From Hemerocallis citrina (Eukaryota > Streptophyta > Magnoliopsida > Asparagales > Asphodelaceae), in NCBI GenBank assembly GCA_017893485.1, contig CM030366.1, positions 202,921,173 through 202,985,172 of the forward strand: a stretch of 64,000 bases of DNA. The letters are read 5' to 3'. Positions 1 through 12,375 of the stretch are shown piece after piece. The notes below the pieces were generated by a model that saw nothing but the letters and a program-made list of their open reading frames with translations, ran no database searches and was not told the origin of the DNA. Within the stretch, counting starts at the first letter, position 1. Each line of letters opens with the position of its first letter. Made by a program: the position numbers and the translations under genes.

Positions 1-1042
1 TTTGTATTTTGCACGTGATTTACACGTAAAATTTTATGTATCTTTGTCCCTAAAAATTTTCTAAAATTTATGCACATTTCTCTTCTCTTTTATTTATCAC
101 ATTTGTATTATTTATTTTTAATAAAAACTCATGGGCCTAAAGTATATTTTAAAGTCCACTAAGAAAATTAATTAAAAAGAGAAGCCCATGATTTTATTCT
201 ACACTTTAAATATACACTTTTAAATCTTACACACTTGTTATGTAACAAACACATACAAATGGAATAATAACAAATATTTAAAAGAATGAGAAGTGTGTGC
301 ACGTGCACGTGTTGTGCACCCAAGGGTTGTCCGGCTGTGCATGGGAAGTGGAGAGGGTGGAGTGAGTTGATTGGTTAGTAGGGTAGTGGGATTATTAGTG
401 GGCAATTATGTTAGTTAGTGGATAATCAAGTAATCACATTTAAATTAAATCCTTTATAAACCCAACCCTTCATCAGCAAAACAAAAGCAAAATGAAAAAA
501 GAATGAAAGGGGGTGTTCTCTGTGTTGTCCATGTTGGCCGGGGCATTTTCATTTCTTTTTCTTTTGGTCGGATATCGAGGAGTCTTTGGGGGGTCATTTT
601 ACTAGGAGCTTCTATTGGAAAATTCTTCATATGGGTGGGTGTCTCTTCTTGCTTTCTAATTGTGTGTTAGGATGCATGCTTCGATGATTTATGTTGAAAT
701 TGTAGAAGTAGCATGAGTTGTTGTAATTCTATTTTCTTTATGTGATGCACATTATATTTTTTTATGGTTGTTAAACATGAAAATTGTTGCATGCTAAATT
801 GAAACTTCATCACGATATAATTAAATTGTTGAATCAAATTCTATTTCATTAGTATGTTGAAGTGGTTAGGCACAAATATCATGATATGATTAGGTTATAT
901 GGTTTGTGCATACGTGTAAATAAACTTGTAATTTGTGTACAAGAAATTGTGAAAGTATTAGGGGAAAATTATAACAACCAATGGGGATGATATTTTCAAT
1001 AAGAAAGAATATACACATTCATGATAGTAGATAAATTCTTCT

Positions 1043-1224
1043 TGTTATGTTATGACCCAATTGCTCTTAGGGCCTATTGGGCTTTGTATCTTCACATATG
1101 TAAGCTATGAATCAAATGAAATAATCAATCAACATTTTGTGCTTCTTCCAAATAGCCGGCTGTCTCTCTTCTCCTTCTCCTCTCTTCTTCATCTTCTCAA
1201 ACCCTAACAAATCAAACCCTAACA
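1043..1224 (+). repeat. 5' LTR of copia element 1043-5768
   Basis: 182 bp, TG...CA ends, preceded by CTTCT. It differs from the 3' LTR at about nine positions, clustered around the CCGG stretch near 1155-1170. Confidence 0.93.
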
Positions 1225-1227
1225 AAT

Positions 1228-1239
1228 TGGTATCAGAGC
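1228..1239 (+). promoter_or_regulatory. Primer-binding site for initiator tRNA-Met
   Basis: TGGTATCAGAGC, three bases after the 5' LTR. This is the standard minus-strand primer site of plant copia elements. Confidence 0.93.
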
Positions 1240-1524
1240 TAACACCAAAACCTCCACATCCCGATCCCTTCTCCTGATCCCTTCCGCCCCCACCAAAACC
1301 CTCCTCCAATTCCACCGAACTAATTCCAGCCACCGACTTCCAGCCACCGACTTCCTCTACTGATCTGATCATCGGGTTTCTCTTTGTCGGGTTTCTTGGT
1401 CTTCGTCGTCGCGAGCACCGGAGGAGGGAGGATATCAAGAAGGAGAAGGTTTGATTTTGTGACTTGAGTAATTAATTTTTAGGGGAAATTTGGAGTTTTG
1501 TTGAATTGGGTTCAAAAAATTTGA

Positions 1525-4500
1525 ATGGATATGTCAGGAAAATATGATATTGAGAAGTATGATGGGAAGACGAGTTTTGCATTATGGCAAGTGCATATGG
1601 CAGCGATTTTGTCGAGCCAAGGCATTAAGGATGCCATTTTTGGCCGAAAAAAATTGATTGATGCGGTGGTGGATAAGAGATGGAGAGAGATGGATGATAA
1701 TGCGCTCTCTATTATTCAATTGTGTTTGAGCAATTCGACATTGCAAGAGGTCCTATCGGAGAAAACCGCTAAGGCTTTGTGGGAGAAATTGGAGAACATT
1801 TACATGAAGAAGTCTCTCACCAATCGACTGCGGTTGAAATTGCGCCTCTACACCCTTCGCATGGCTGAAGGTACATCAATTTCCGATCATATTACGGAGT
1901 TTGCATCTATTTTGAATGACTTAAGTAAGATTGATGTTAAGGTGGAGGATGAGGACCAAGCCCTTTTGTTATTATGCTCATTACCCGCATCAAACAAGAT
2001 TTTTAGAGACATGTTGATTTATAGTAGAGATAAAATTTCTCTAGAGGATGTTAAGAGCAATTTGCAAACCAAGTTACACATTGATAGTAAAATAATCAAT
2101 AATGAGAAAGGGAGCCAAGGTGTTGGTTTGGTTGTTGATCGAGGTAGGTCATGGGACCGAAACTCGAAAGATACAAGGACCCGTTCGAAGTCTAGGCACA
2201 AGAATTTGACGTGCAACTATTGTAAGAAGAAGGGACACATTAAGGCCGATTGTTTCAAACTTAAAAATAAACAAAAGGCGGATAGTAAAGGTTCTTCGGA
2301 GGAGGAGGCCAATGTGGCCGAATGTGACACGGTTGATACTCTTTGTGTGATAGATACTAATGTTGATGATATACATTGTTGGATAATGGATACGGGTGCT
2401 TCGCAACATATGACTCTGAATAGAGATTGGTTTGAGACTTATGAGCCTACGGATGGTAAGGTTCTCATGGGGAACAACAATATGTGTAAGGTTGCCGGAA
2501 TTGATTCGGTGACAATTAAGTTCTATGATGGAAAGGTCCGAAGGTTGACGGGTGTGAGGCATATACCCGATTTGTCTAAGAATTTGATTTCTTTGGGGTC
2601 TCTTAAAGAAAAGGGGTGTAAGTTCCAAAGTGAAGGTGGAGTCCTTAGAGTTTCTAAATGGGCTCACACAATCATGAAGGCGAAGAGAATTGGAACTCTT
2701 TATTTCCTACAAGATTCCATGGTCACGGGCTCGGCCGCCATTGCACGTTCAGGTACTATCTCGGATGAGGATGCTACTAGGCTCTGGCATATGAGATTGG
2801 GACATATGAGCGAGCGAGGAATGACCATTTTGAGCAAGAGAGGCTTGTTGTGTGGCCAATGCACGGGCAACTTGGAATTTTGTGAGCATTGTGTATTTGG
2901 CAAGCATAAGAGGTTGAGCTTCTCCACGGTCATTCATTCGACCAAGAGAACACTGGACTACATCCATTTGGATCTTTGGGGACCTTCTCGCAAGCCTTTC
3001 AAAGGTAATGGTTCTCGTTACATGCTTACTTTCATTGATAATTTCTCAAGGAAAGTTTGGGTTTATTTCTTGAAAGAGAAAAGTGATGTGTTTCGCACCT
3101 TTAAAGAATGGAAGTCACTTTTGGAGAACCAAACGGCAAGGAAAGTTAAGAGGTTGAGGACCGATAACGGTTTGGAGTTTTGCAACCGTGAGTTTGATAA
3201 TTTTTGTAAGGCCGAAGGGATAGTTCGGCACAAGACGGTGGTCAACACTCCACAACAAAATGGTGTTGCAGAAAGGATGAATAGGACACTACTTGAAAGG
3301 TCTAGAAGTATGCTTTCAAATGCGGGTTTGGATAAGGAGTTTTGGGCGGAAGCCATTAACACATCTTGCTATTTGGTAAATTGATCTCCTACCACTTCAA
3401 TTGAGTTGAAGACACCCGAAGAAGTGTGGTCGGGTAAGATGGCCGATTATTCGAATTTGAGGGTGTTTGGTTGTCCCGCTTATGCACATGTGAATGAAGG
3501 AAAGTTAGAGCCTAGATCGAAGAAGTGTATTTTTGTTGGGTATCCTGCAAATGTGAAGGGATATAAGTTGTAGTGTCCCGAATCATCCAAGTTTCTTATT
3601 TCAAGAGACATAATTTTCAATGAGTCGGCCATGTTGAAGGCAAATGATGTTGCACCCGAACCGATTATTAAGGAGAATGAGACAGTTGAGAAGAAGGTGG
3701 AGTTTGAGGTGCCGGTCCAAGAAGGTGATGATTTGATCTCACATGATGATGTCAATTTGGAGGAAGTCCAAGAAGCGGCACAACCATATGCATTGGCAAG
3801 GGACCGAGCTAGAAGAGAAACACGACCACCTACAAGGTATGGATACTTCGACTTTGCTTATTGTTTGGCAATTGCAGAGGAAGTAGAGTATTGTGAGCTA
3901 TCTTCCTACAAGAAAGCCATTTCTTCTAAAGATGCGGCCAATTGGGTTGCCGCTATGAATGAAGAGTTACAATCTTTGCAACAAAATGAGACTTGGTCTC
4001 TTGTGAAGCCTCCGAGTGGTAAGAGGATTGTGGGTTGCACGTGGGTGTTTAAGAGGAAGATTGATGGCTCAAATCCTGCGGATTTTCGATATAGGGCAAG
4101 GCTAGTGGCTGAAGGGTATAGTCAAGTCCAAGGTGTGGACTTCAATGATGTGTTCTCTCCCGTAGTTAAGCACACCTCCATTCGAGTTTTGCTCTCTTTG
4201 GTGGCAATGAAGGATTTGGAATTGGAGCAAATGGATGTAAAAACTGTCTTCTTGCATGGCGATTTGGAGGAGCAAATTTACATGAGCCAACTGGAGGATT
4301 TTGAGGTTGCGGGAAAGAAGGACCGTGTGTGTCTTTTGAAGAAGTCCCTTTATGGCCTTAAGCAATCACCGCGACAATGGTATAAGAAGTTCGACTCATT
4401 CATGGTGAGTATTAATTTCCATCATTCCAATTATGATAGTTGTGTTTATTTCAAGAAGTTGGATGGTGGGGATTTCATTTACTTGTTACTCTATGTGGAT

Positions 4501-5450
4501 GACATGTTGATTGCATCCTCAAACTTGAAAGAAGTTAGGAGGTTGAAAGAGAAACTAAGTTCGGCATTTGAGATGAAAGATTTGGGGGCCGCCAAAAGGA
4601 TTCTCGGGATGGAGATCACAAGGGATAGGTCCAGAAGAAAGTTATTTCTTTCACAAAAGAGTTTTGCCGAGAAAGTGCTATGCCGTTTTGGCATGGAGAA
4701 AGCGAAAGTTGTTTCAACACCTCTTGCGGTGCATTTCAAGCTTTCGACCGCTTTAAGCCCAAAATCCGATGATGAGAAGAAATATATGGAAAAGGTTCCA
4801 TATTCGAGTGCGGTCGGGAGTCTCATGTACTTGATGGTGTGTACTCGACCCGACATTGCTCAAGCCGTTAGTGTGGTAAGTAGATATCTCTCTTGTTCGA
4901 GGAAAGGGATTGGGAAGCGGTGAAGTGGATCTTCCGCTATTTGAGAGGTACTATTGATGCTCGTTTGGTGTTTGGTAATGGCAAGAAACTAACGGGTTTT
5001 ATGGATGCGGATTTTGTGGGTGATTTGGACAAGAGGCGTTCTTTGACGGGTTATGTTTTTACCCTTGGATATTGTGCAATTAGTTGGAAGTTTACCCTTC
5101 AAGCCACCGTTGCACTCTCAAGTACCGAGGCCGAATATATGGCAATTACTGAGGCTATTAAGGAGGCTATTTGGCTCAAGGCGTTTGTTGGTGAGATGTC
5201 TTCACTTGAGGGTCCTATTACGGTGTTTTGTGACAACCAAAGCGCGATTCATTTGACCAAGGACCGCATGTACCATGAGAAGACGAAGCACATTGACATT
5301 CGATATCATTTTGTTCGAGATGTGATCTCGGAAGGCAAGGTTGCCGTGAAGAAGATTGGTACCGAATCGAATCCGGCCGATATGCTCACAAAGCCTCTTC
5401 CAATTGCAATGTTCAAGCTTTGTTCAAGTTTGATGTCAGTTTGTTTCTAG
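1525..5450 (+). pseudogene. Broken gag-pol polyprotein of copia element
   Basis: This encoded the capsid and the protease-integrase-reverse transcriptase-RNase H polyprotein. From ATG 1525 one sees a UBN2-type gag, a CCHC knuckle (CNYCKKKGHIKADC, about residues 230-243), the protease motif WIMDTGASQHMT (~residue 287), a GAG-pre-integrase region (LWHMRLGHM), an integrase core with RTDNG and TPQQNGVAERMNR, RT with SLYGLKQSP and YVDDMLIA, and RNase H with STEAEY and DNQSAIHL. Three lesions: TGA at 3382-3384 and TAG at 3571-3573, both in the original frame, and a frameshift near 4895-4920 that moves RNase H into another frame (4893-5450). Both stops can be explained by single transitions. Total length fits an intact ~1,300-residue polyprotein. 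It cannot be translated whole now. Confidence 0.9.
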
Positions 5451-5573
5451 CTAGTTTGAGCTAGTTTTGTTTCTAGCATGTTGCTAGTATATCTTTATGT
5501 TTACTTTTGTTTAGGTTATGTTTGCTTTATGCATTTGCTTTATGTTTTTAGTTTGTTTTAGTTGCAATTTGGT

Positions 5574-5586
5574 TCAAGGTGGAAAA
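5574..5586 (+). promoter_or_regulatory. Polypurine tract of copia element
   Basis: AAGGTGGAAAA lies directly before the 3' LTR, where plus-strand DNA synthesis would be primed. Confidence 0.75.
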
Positions 5587-5768
5587 TGTTATGTTATGAC
5601 CCAATTTCTCTTAGGGCCCATTGGACTTTGTATCTTCACATATGTAAGCTATGAATCAAATGAAATAATCAATGAACATTTTGTGCTTCTTCCAAATAGC
5701 CGGTTGCCTGTTTTCTCCTTCTCCTCTCTTCCTCATCTTCTCAAACCCTAACAAATCAAACCCTAACA
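5587..5768 (+). repeat. 3' LTR of copia element 1043-5768
   Basis: 182 bp, same ends as the 5' LTR, followed by the CTTCT target-site duplication. Confidence 0.93.
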
Positions 5769-6006
5769 CTTCTAATTGCAAAATACGAATACTAGATCTC
5801 TAAAAATAATTATTTGAGTTAACGTGTAAACAATTTTATGCAAATGTGATTAAAATTAGTAAAGAAGTAATTCTGGATGTTTAGAAATATATTCTTATAG
5901 TATAAATTTTAGAGAAAATGTAAGAAATCAAAGATTGTTGAAAGAGAAAAAGATTGAGTTATAAACATTAGGTGGAGTTATAAAGAATGTAACATATATA
6001 CTATTA

Positions 6007-6255
6007 GTTATGGCATTGGGCTTGGTGGTTAGTGCGTGCGCTAATGCGCAGCGCGCTGCCACGTGGCGCTGGGGTTCTGTGGTCGTGGGTTTGAGTCTGG
6101 GGTTTGGCCCTGTTTAAATATATATTTTTGATAAAATCATAAGGGAGTGTTTGGAGTATTTAAATAACTCAGTAAAATTTCATACACAATGGTGAGTTAG
6201 CTCTCTGGTTTGAGTAGGGGGCTTGGTTGCTGTTGGTGCTGGTTCTAGTCTGGGC
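6007..6255 (+). other. Two tRNA-like (A box/B box) modules inside the outer LTR
   Basis: Two stretches resemble internal pol III promoters. First, an A-box-like GGGCTTGGTGGTTAGTG near 6015 with a B-box-like GTGGGTTTGAGTC near 6086. Second, GTGAGTTAGCTC near 6193 with GGTTCTAGTC near 6241. Neither folds into a clear tRNA by eye. A matching pair lies at 35735-35965 in a related LTR, on the strand equivalent to this one. Confidence 0.35.
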
Positions 6256-7729
6256 ATCCTCCTTTGGGATTTTATTTTTATTTTATTAAGATTTCAAGTT
6301 TTAAAAACGGGGAAAACTTCATAGGAAATTTATATAATAGTATTAGAACACTTGAGAGTTATTTCATAGTATTCAAAAGATATTTTTGAGAATTTAAAGA
6401 TCATGTTTCATATATTTGTGGAGTTTGAATTCAAGATTCAAATAAAGAGGATGCAAAATATTAGAAGTATTGAAAGTGATTAGTTTGGTTGGCTAACTAA
6501 AAAGTTGTTTATAAAATTTTGATTGGAGAAATTGTTAGTGAATAAGTTATAAAAGTTGAATACTTCATGAATTATAAACATAAAGTGTATAAAGAGAATT
6601 GTTGAATAAAAGATGAAATGTTTATGTTGAGATTCTTTATAACCTATTGGATCTCTAGTGAGAGATGGTTGTTGGAATCTAGAGGCTAGGCGAGAACCAT
6701 AGTAACCGACATTTGTGAATAAAAGAAATTTGAGAACTAACCAGTGTGGGTTAAGTATCTCTTGAGAAATAGCCAGTTTGGGCTAACTTTCTCTTCTGTT
6801 GATTTAAGTCCGATAGGGTAAGCTAGCTAAAGGTTGTGATGATTTAAAATTAAAATTTAAGGATAGACACTAAGGGGAGATACGATGAAGTATGGACAAA
6901 CATGAGTATGAGGGCCTTGATTGTAGCACCCCGAATTTCCAATATGATATCTTAGAAATACGTGGCACAATTCCCAGCATCAACTTCATATGTAATAGTA
7001 AACATAGCAAAAAAACACAGATAATTTTTATTTCAACTTTTATTACAACAATCATTTACAACACAGCGGAATACAAAACACCTTGAATTACAAACTTTCT
7101 TTTTACAATACTTCTTTTACAATTTACACAAGCTCTATTATCTTTCTAGCACAAGCATCCAATCCCAAGCTATAAGCACCTACCTATAAAATATGAGGCT
7201 AGAGATAACCCTAACCCCCAAAATTACAGGGGTCAGCCATAACGGTGTGAGTGGCATAAAAACAAAACAACATAAATAAAACATTAAGCATGGAGTCATC
7301 AACAACATGTATTAACCGCAAGAATAAACGAAATGAGAAATAACAATAAGTAAAGCATGGAAACATCAAGGAATATAAGATAGTAGATAGTAATACATGA
7401 AAACATCAAGTGAATCTAGACTAAGTGTCATGTGTAGGAAAACAGGAAAACACAAGCATAAAACCAAGTCAAGAAAACAACAATACTATATGCTGACTCT
7501 CTGATGCATACTTGTCGGATTCTATACATTCCATAGTACATAGATCCGGTGCAAGACCTTAACGATCTCCACTTTATAGGGATAACCCCTCCTTATGCAA
7601 CTAATCCTACTACGGTGATGAAAAAAAGATCCAGAATACTTCGCGAATAGGAACCACAGCCCTCGACGCTTTAGCATCATGTAAGATAGCTAAAAAACAA
7701 CCAAAGATTCATCTCCCAAACCGTGTACC

Positions 7730-7866
7730 CCACGAATAGGCTTGCAAGGCCCTCGATGTGCAGATACACCAGGTACATTCCGTGAATAGGCATGCCGACC
7801 CTCGACACGCGAATGCACCCTGCATGCTCCGTGAATAGGCCTGCAAACCCTCGACACGCGAACATA
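7730..7866. repeat. Imperfect tandem repeat, unit ~45 bp, about three copies
   Basis: CGTGAATAGGC followed by CCCTCGACACGCGAA recurs at about 7728, 7777 and 7830 in diverged copies inside the solo LTR. Open frames here (up to 80 codons, minus strand) are by-products of the repeat. Confidence 0.75.
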
Positions 7867-8374
7867 CAAATGTCCTCTCGGGACAGAACAACAAACAGTC
7901 CTGGAATGCATCCGTTGGACTAAACAAACCATGAGCCTATAATTACGTTTCCCAAGTTCCTTTACAACCCCACTAGTGCCTGTCCTTAAGTTGGTTATTA
8001 TTAAAACACAAAATCCCCATCTCTAGAGTTAGTGTATCCTGCCGGACTTAAATACTCAACAACAACTAAATCAAGACCCCCCAGGTCTAACTCAACAATT
8101 CTCAACTGCCAGTTCACAGGACTCCCACTCAACTCCTAGAGATATCATCAAAACCAAAATTCACAATCCATCGTCAAAACGATCATATGAAGAAACTTCT
8201 TCAATCAACAAAACCCAAATCTTAATAAAATTCCAGGATCCAATTCCAACAATAAAATATCTTGAAAATATATATTCTGTAGAAAGAATAATATTTAGAA
8301 TAATAAGTTATAGATCCAAAAACATTTAAAGAATCAATCGTTTAAAGAACATCAAAATAACTCAAGAAAATATC

Positions 8375-8670
8375 AGTAACAGTCGATTGTAAAAAGTCAT
8401 CAGTCGACTGTCCAGTGCGAAAAACCAGCACTTCAAGAAATAAAAATCTAAGTAGTAGCAGTCGACTGCTAAAAGTCACCAGTCGACTGTCCAGAGCGAA
8501 AATCTAACACCTCTAGAAAATATCAAAACTGAGCAGGGACAGTCGACTGGAGAAATGGGTCAGTCGACTGTTTCGCACGAGATTTCAAGAAAACGAGAAA
8601 AGCACAGCAGCCAGGTAGCGACGATCGACTGTCGAAACATACCAGTCGACTGTCACACCTACAGACTGCA
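8375..8670. repeat. Cluster of AGTCGACT palindromes
   Basis: At least six exact copies of CAGTCGACTG or its core, plus variants such as CGATCGACTG, occur in pairs about 25-30 bp apart, separated by ~75 bp. The pairs form a loose tandem array in this LTR. The same palindrome recurs in unrelated elements of this window. Confidence 0.8.
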
Positions 8671-10429
8671 GTTTGGGTTGTGCATATATCGACCGATACG
8701 AAGATTTACTTTACAAAAATGAAATCTATAAAAAGTATATTTCTGATATGATCAAATACAATTTATAAGATATACAAGATCCATAAAAACCAATCAAACC
8801 CGCTTGAATTGATAAAATAACATTTTGATGAATTTCTTCAAAATAAAATATGAATGTGTTCATATATCAAAATTAGAGTGTTTAAGAATCAATCATACAT
8901 CAAAATAACTTTGTTTTATATTCCAAATCATATCAATACCAAAATAAGTTGAGATATAGTCAAATCCTTCGAAAACACATAAAACTCAATTTCTTCTAAA
9001 ACAACAAAATACGATACTCATGAAAAACGTTTGTGCATATTTTTGCACCAAAAGAACTTCGCAAATTCATAAATTAAATAACAAAATAGTCATATTAAAA
9101 CTTAGTATTTGAGTAAATCCAAATGCAAGTAAAATCTTTCACAAAATCACGAATCCCCAAATTTAGTCAAAATGTATCAAACCCAAATCTAGACATCACA
9201 ACTCAAATTCTCAAGACACGGTCTTTTAATCCATTACTCCTTCTCATAATTCCTCAAACTCAATCCCAACTATTCTCAATAGTTGATTCATGAACAAAAA
9301 TAAATTTATCATTAATATGGTCAAGTTGCATTCATCCAACTCACCAATAGTCCAAAAAAAAAATCTCATCTTCATTCAATTAATGCATAACTTTTACCAT
9401 ACTCAATCAAATCAGTAATAACCCAAAAGAAATAGCCTACTCACAATTTATATTATGTTCTCCAACAATCTAAAATCATCCACATGCAACTCTACTCACA
9501 AATAACTAGGGTTCTTCTCAAAAGATCCAATTTTAACTTATCAATTCATTCAATCCACCATATGTATTCATATCAAAACCCTAGCATGCTTTCTAATAGA
9601 TGAAACACAACATACAACATTCAAAGAACAAAACAAAATAAATTATATCACTCACCTTGTTGAAGAGATCAAACGAAGACAAGATAGAAATAGGAAAAAA
9701 CCTCTCCTTTGCAAGAAATCCAAGATCTCCTCTTTAAATCTCCAAGAAAAATAAAACAATAAAAACTTTGTGTTGTGCAGCGAAAGACGGCTGCACTCCA
9801 CCTTTTAAATAAGAGAATTAGGATTTTGAACACATTTGCAAAATACTCCTTTTAAAATATAACTTTACATAAATAGATCTATATACTTGGAAACTTGATA
9901 AAACCAATTTAATTGAGATTTTAAAACAACATAAACACTTTATTTCAGCCGGCACTGTTTGAAAATTCCAGAAAAGTAAGTTTTCACTTTTACCCCTCAA
10001 AATGACAATTTTGCAAAAAGATCCCCTTTTATCAAAACTTGTAAAATAAACCAAATTCATCAAAACAAAAGGTAAAATTTTTAATCCTGAATTGACTAGG
10101 CATTATACCCAGCCCCAAAATCCAAAAATCTGGAGTTTTCACCCCCATCTGGTAATTTTGCACAAAAGTCCCTCTTTTGGAAATATTTGCAAATAGGTCC
10201 AATAAATATCAAAAAAATCTAGAAAAATTACAAATAATTCCAAATAATAAATAGTGATTTTCCACAAAGTAATTTTGATTTTTGAACTTTCCAAAAAAAT
10301 ATTTGCACGTGTTTTGCATGTGTAAAAGATAAATCTTCAGAAAAGCATTTATTAAATCTCATACAATCATTTTAGTCCATTTTCAGCTCTCAAAAATAGT
10401 ATTTAAAAATATGGGATACTACATCGATA

Positions 10430-10735
10430 GCGCGGGGGGAGGTTATCTTCAGAATTATTGGGGTTGTGTCTTGCGGTGGGAGATATTCCTTCAGAATTAC
10501 TGGGATCGAGGAGACACTCATGGGGTATTTGTGTGATGAGGTACCGATACAGCGTGGTGTGGTTTTCGTCTCCAGAATTATCGGGGTGTGACTCGCGATG
10601 GCCGAGAATCACTCGCAATGGGACAACGACTCTCAAGAATTATCGGGTTCATAGCTCTCGCGGTGTGAGTATTCACCCCCAGAATCATCGAGGTTTCGAC
10701 TCACAGTGGGAGAGCGATAACCTATTGGATCCCTA
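10430..10735 (+). repeat. Degenerate AGAATTATCGGGGT repeat block, copy 1
   Basis: The motif recurs about every 45-60 bp, with GACTCGC(G/A)GTGG spacers. It continues the outer LTR right after the inserted solo LTR. The block ends with a second copy of the ATAACCTATTGGATC...GGCGAGA stretch also seen at 6640-6700, so part of the outer LTR is itself tandemly duplicated. Confidence 0.7.
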
Positions 10736-10783
10736 GTGAGAGATGGTTGTTAATTGGAATCTAGAGGATAGGCGAGACCCTTA

Positions 10784-11842
10784 CGTCCTGTTTGGGTGGA
10801 AGGGAATGAAGGGGAGGGGAGGTATTTTTTTAAAACATTTCTTGTTTGGTTCATTTTTTAGGAGGGGGGGGGGGGGAGAATGAAGGGGAGCAAAATCCCT
10901 CCTGAGCCAACTTTGGCTCCCCTCCAATATTGGGAGGATTTGGAGGGAAGGGAAAGTGAGTCTAATTTTTTTAATTGACCGGACTAAAATAGTCTGGATA
11001 ATATTGTGAAATACAAAATTGCCCTTTTTAGATCTATAAATGTTAATCTAAAACTAAACCCTAATATCAAATGCCATTACAAACATGTGCCTCTATCTCC
11101 CCCAAAAACGGACACCCTCTTCGTTTCAACTAGGGTTCGAGTTTTTTTTTTTAAATCAGGTAAACATTATCCTTCTCTAGATTTTGTTATCATGATGGTT
11201 ACCTGTAATCATGGAGTTTTCTTAATCATCGTAATTTTTCTCATCCAAAGTTTTCTTAATCATGTAATCACGTAATTTTGCTTAATCACGTAATTCTACA
11301 GTTCGAAATGAGTGCTATCCTCAAACTATCTTATTCATGAGTAACATCCCTGTAATCATGATTTTTAAAATTATATTATACTGTTTGAACTAGAGTGCTA
11401 TCCTGCCATTATCTTATTCATTCATTAATGGGTGCTATAAGGCAATCATATAATTCATGAGTGCTATATGGTAAACATGAATATTTTGTTGAGCTTGGTT
11501 TATATATTGGCCTTCATTATATTGTTAAGCATTTTTATTAGGACTAATAGTATCTGCGTATAGTCCTGCATGTATTATTTTGCTAAGCTAGGTTAACAAC
11601 AAGTACAATAAAGAATACCATGTTAGAATTAGAAACAGTAATGCATAGGCTCTCCTAAAATGTAAAAGGGTATAAAAGTAATTTAATTATAAAATTCCTT
11701 CCCTCTCCTCGTGAACCAAACAAGAAGATAATTATTTTTCCTCCCCTCCCCTTCCCTTCTCTCCTCAAACCAAACAGAAAATATGACTAAAATCCCTCCC
11801 CTCCCCTCCCCTCCCCTCCCCTCCTTTGAACCAAACAGAGCC
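10784..11842. mobile_element. PIF/Harbinger-type (Tourist-like) non-autonomous element
   Basis: Terminal inverted repeats: the left end is CGTCCTGTTTGGGTGGAAGG and the right end, inverted, GGCTCTGTTTGGTTCAAAGG. Both are followed inward by G- or C-rich GGGGAGGGGA runs. A TTA duplication (10781-10783 and 11843-11845) matches the TWA preference of PIF/Harbinger. The paralogous stretch at 6700-6712 lacks it and so shows the empty site. A 13-G run lies at 10865-10877. No transposase; an 89-codon frame at 11006-11275 is not recognisable. Confidence 0.85.
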
Positions 11843-12054
11843 TTAGTAATCAGCATTTGTAAATAAAATAAATTTGAGAACTAACCAGTGTGGGTTAAGT
11901 ATCTCTTGAGAAATAGCAAGTTTGGGCTAACTTTCCCTCGTGTTGATTTAAGTCTGGTAGGGTAAGCTAGCTTTAGGTTTAATGATTTAAAATTAAAATT
12001 TAAGGACAGACACTAAGGGGAGATGTAAAAAAGTATGAGCAAATATGAGTATGA

Positions 12055-12375
12055 GGGTCTTGATAGCACGGTGGGAGGTTATCTTCAGAATTATCGGGGT
12101 TGCGGCTCACAGTGGGAGTATTCCTTCTGAATTACCGGGATCGAGGCGACACTTATGTGGTATTTTTGTGATGAGGTACCAATGACAGCGCGGTATGGGT
12201 TTCTTCTTCAAAATTATCTTGGTGTGAGGCGTGATGGTCGAGAATCACTCGCAATGGAAGAATGACTCTCAATAATTATCGAGGTCATAGCTCGCAGGTG
12301 GTTATTCGCCTGCAGAATTATCGGGATTACGACTCGCGGTGGGAGAGCGATACTCAAGAATTATCGGGGTGGTAC
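12055..12375 (+). repeat. Degenerate AGAATTATCGGGGT repeat block, copy 2
   Basis: A paralogue of 10424-10735 within the same outer LTR; it also preserves the uninterrupted target site of the 6922-10423 insertion (GGGTCTTGATAGCACGG near 12056). Confidence 0.7.

Larger units (their letters stand above)
1043..5768 (+). mobile_element. Complete Ty1/copia LTR retrotransposon
   Basis: Two direct 182-bp repeats (1043-1224 and 5587-5768) begin TGTTAT and end CTAACA. They flank a gag-pol region and sit between perfect 5-bp duplications CTTCT (1038-1042 and 5769-5773). A primer-binding site complementary to initiator tRNA-Met lies 3 bases after the left LTR, and a purine tract lies directly before the right LTR. 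Domain order protease-integrase-RT-RNase H defines Ty1/copia. I count about nine mismatches between the LTRs (~5%), so the insertion is not recent. The reading frame has two stops and one frameshift, so the copy is non-autonomous today. Confidence 0.95.
6922..10423 (-). mobile_element. Chromovirus-like solo LTR
   Basis: Ends are TGTAGCACCCC at 6922 and GGGATACTACA at 10423, flanked by near-identical 5-bp duplications TTGAT (6917-6921) and TCGAT (10424-10428). The flanks rejoin to match the uninterrupted paralogous stretch at 12000-12070, which serves as an empty site. It carries no open frame over ~90 codons and no gag-pol. Orientation is inferred as minus: the terminal region near 6922 corresponds to the 3' part of related LTRs. 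On that strand a TATA-like stretch near 9805 precedes a short leader and a GTGAGT donor-like site (~9655). Confidence 0.8.

Noticed and set aside
7677..7932. Three overlapping minus-strand frames of 62-80 codons
   Set aside because: Produced by the 45-bp tandem repeat; no family resemblance and no start context.
8375..8670. Possible CRISPR-like array of CAGTCGACTG units
   Set aside because: Units are 10-bp palindromes at irregular spacing, with no conserved long repeat, and the genome is eukaryotic.
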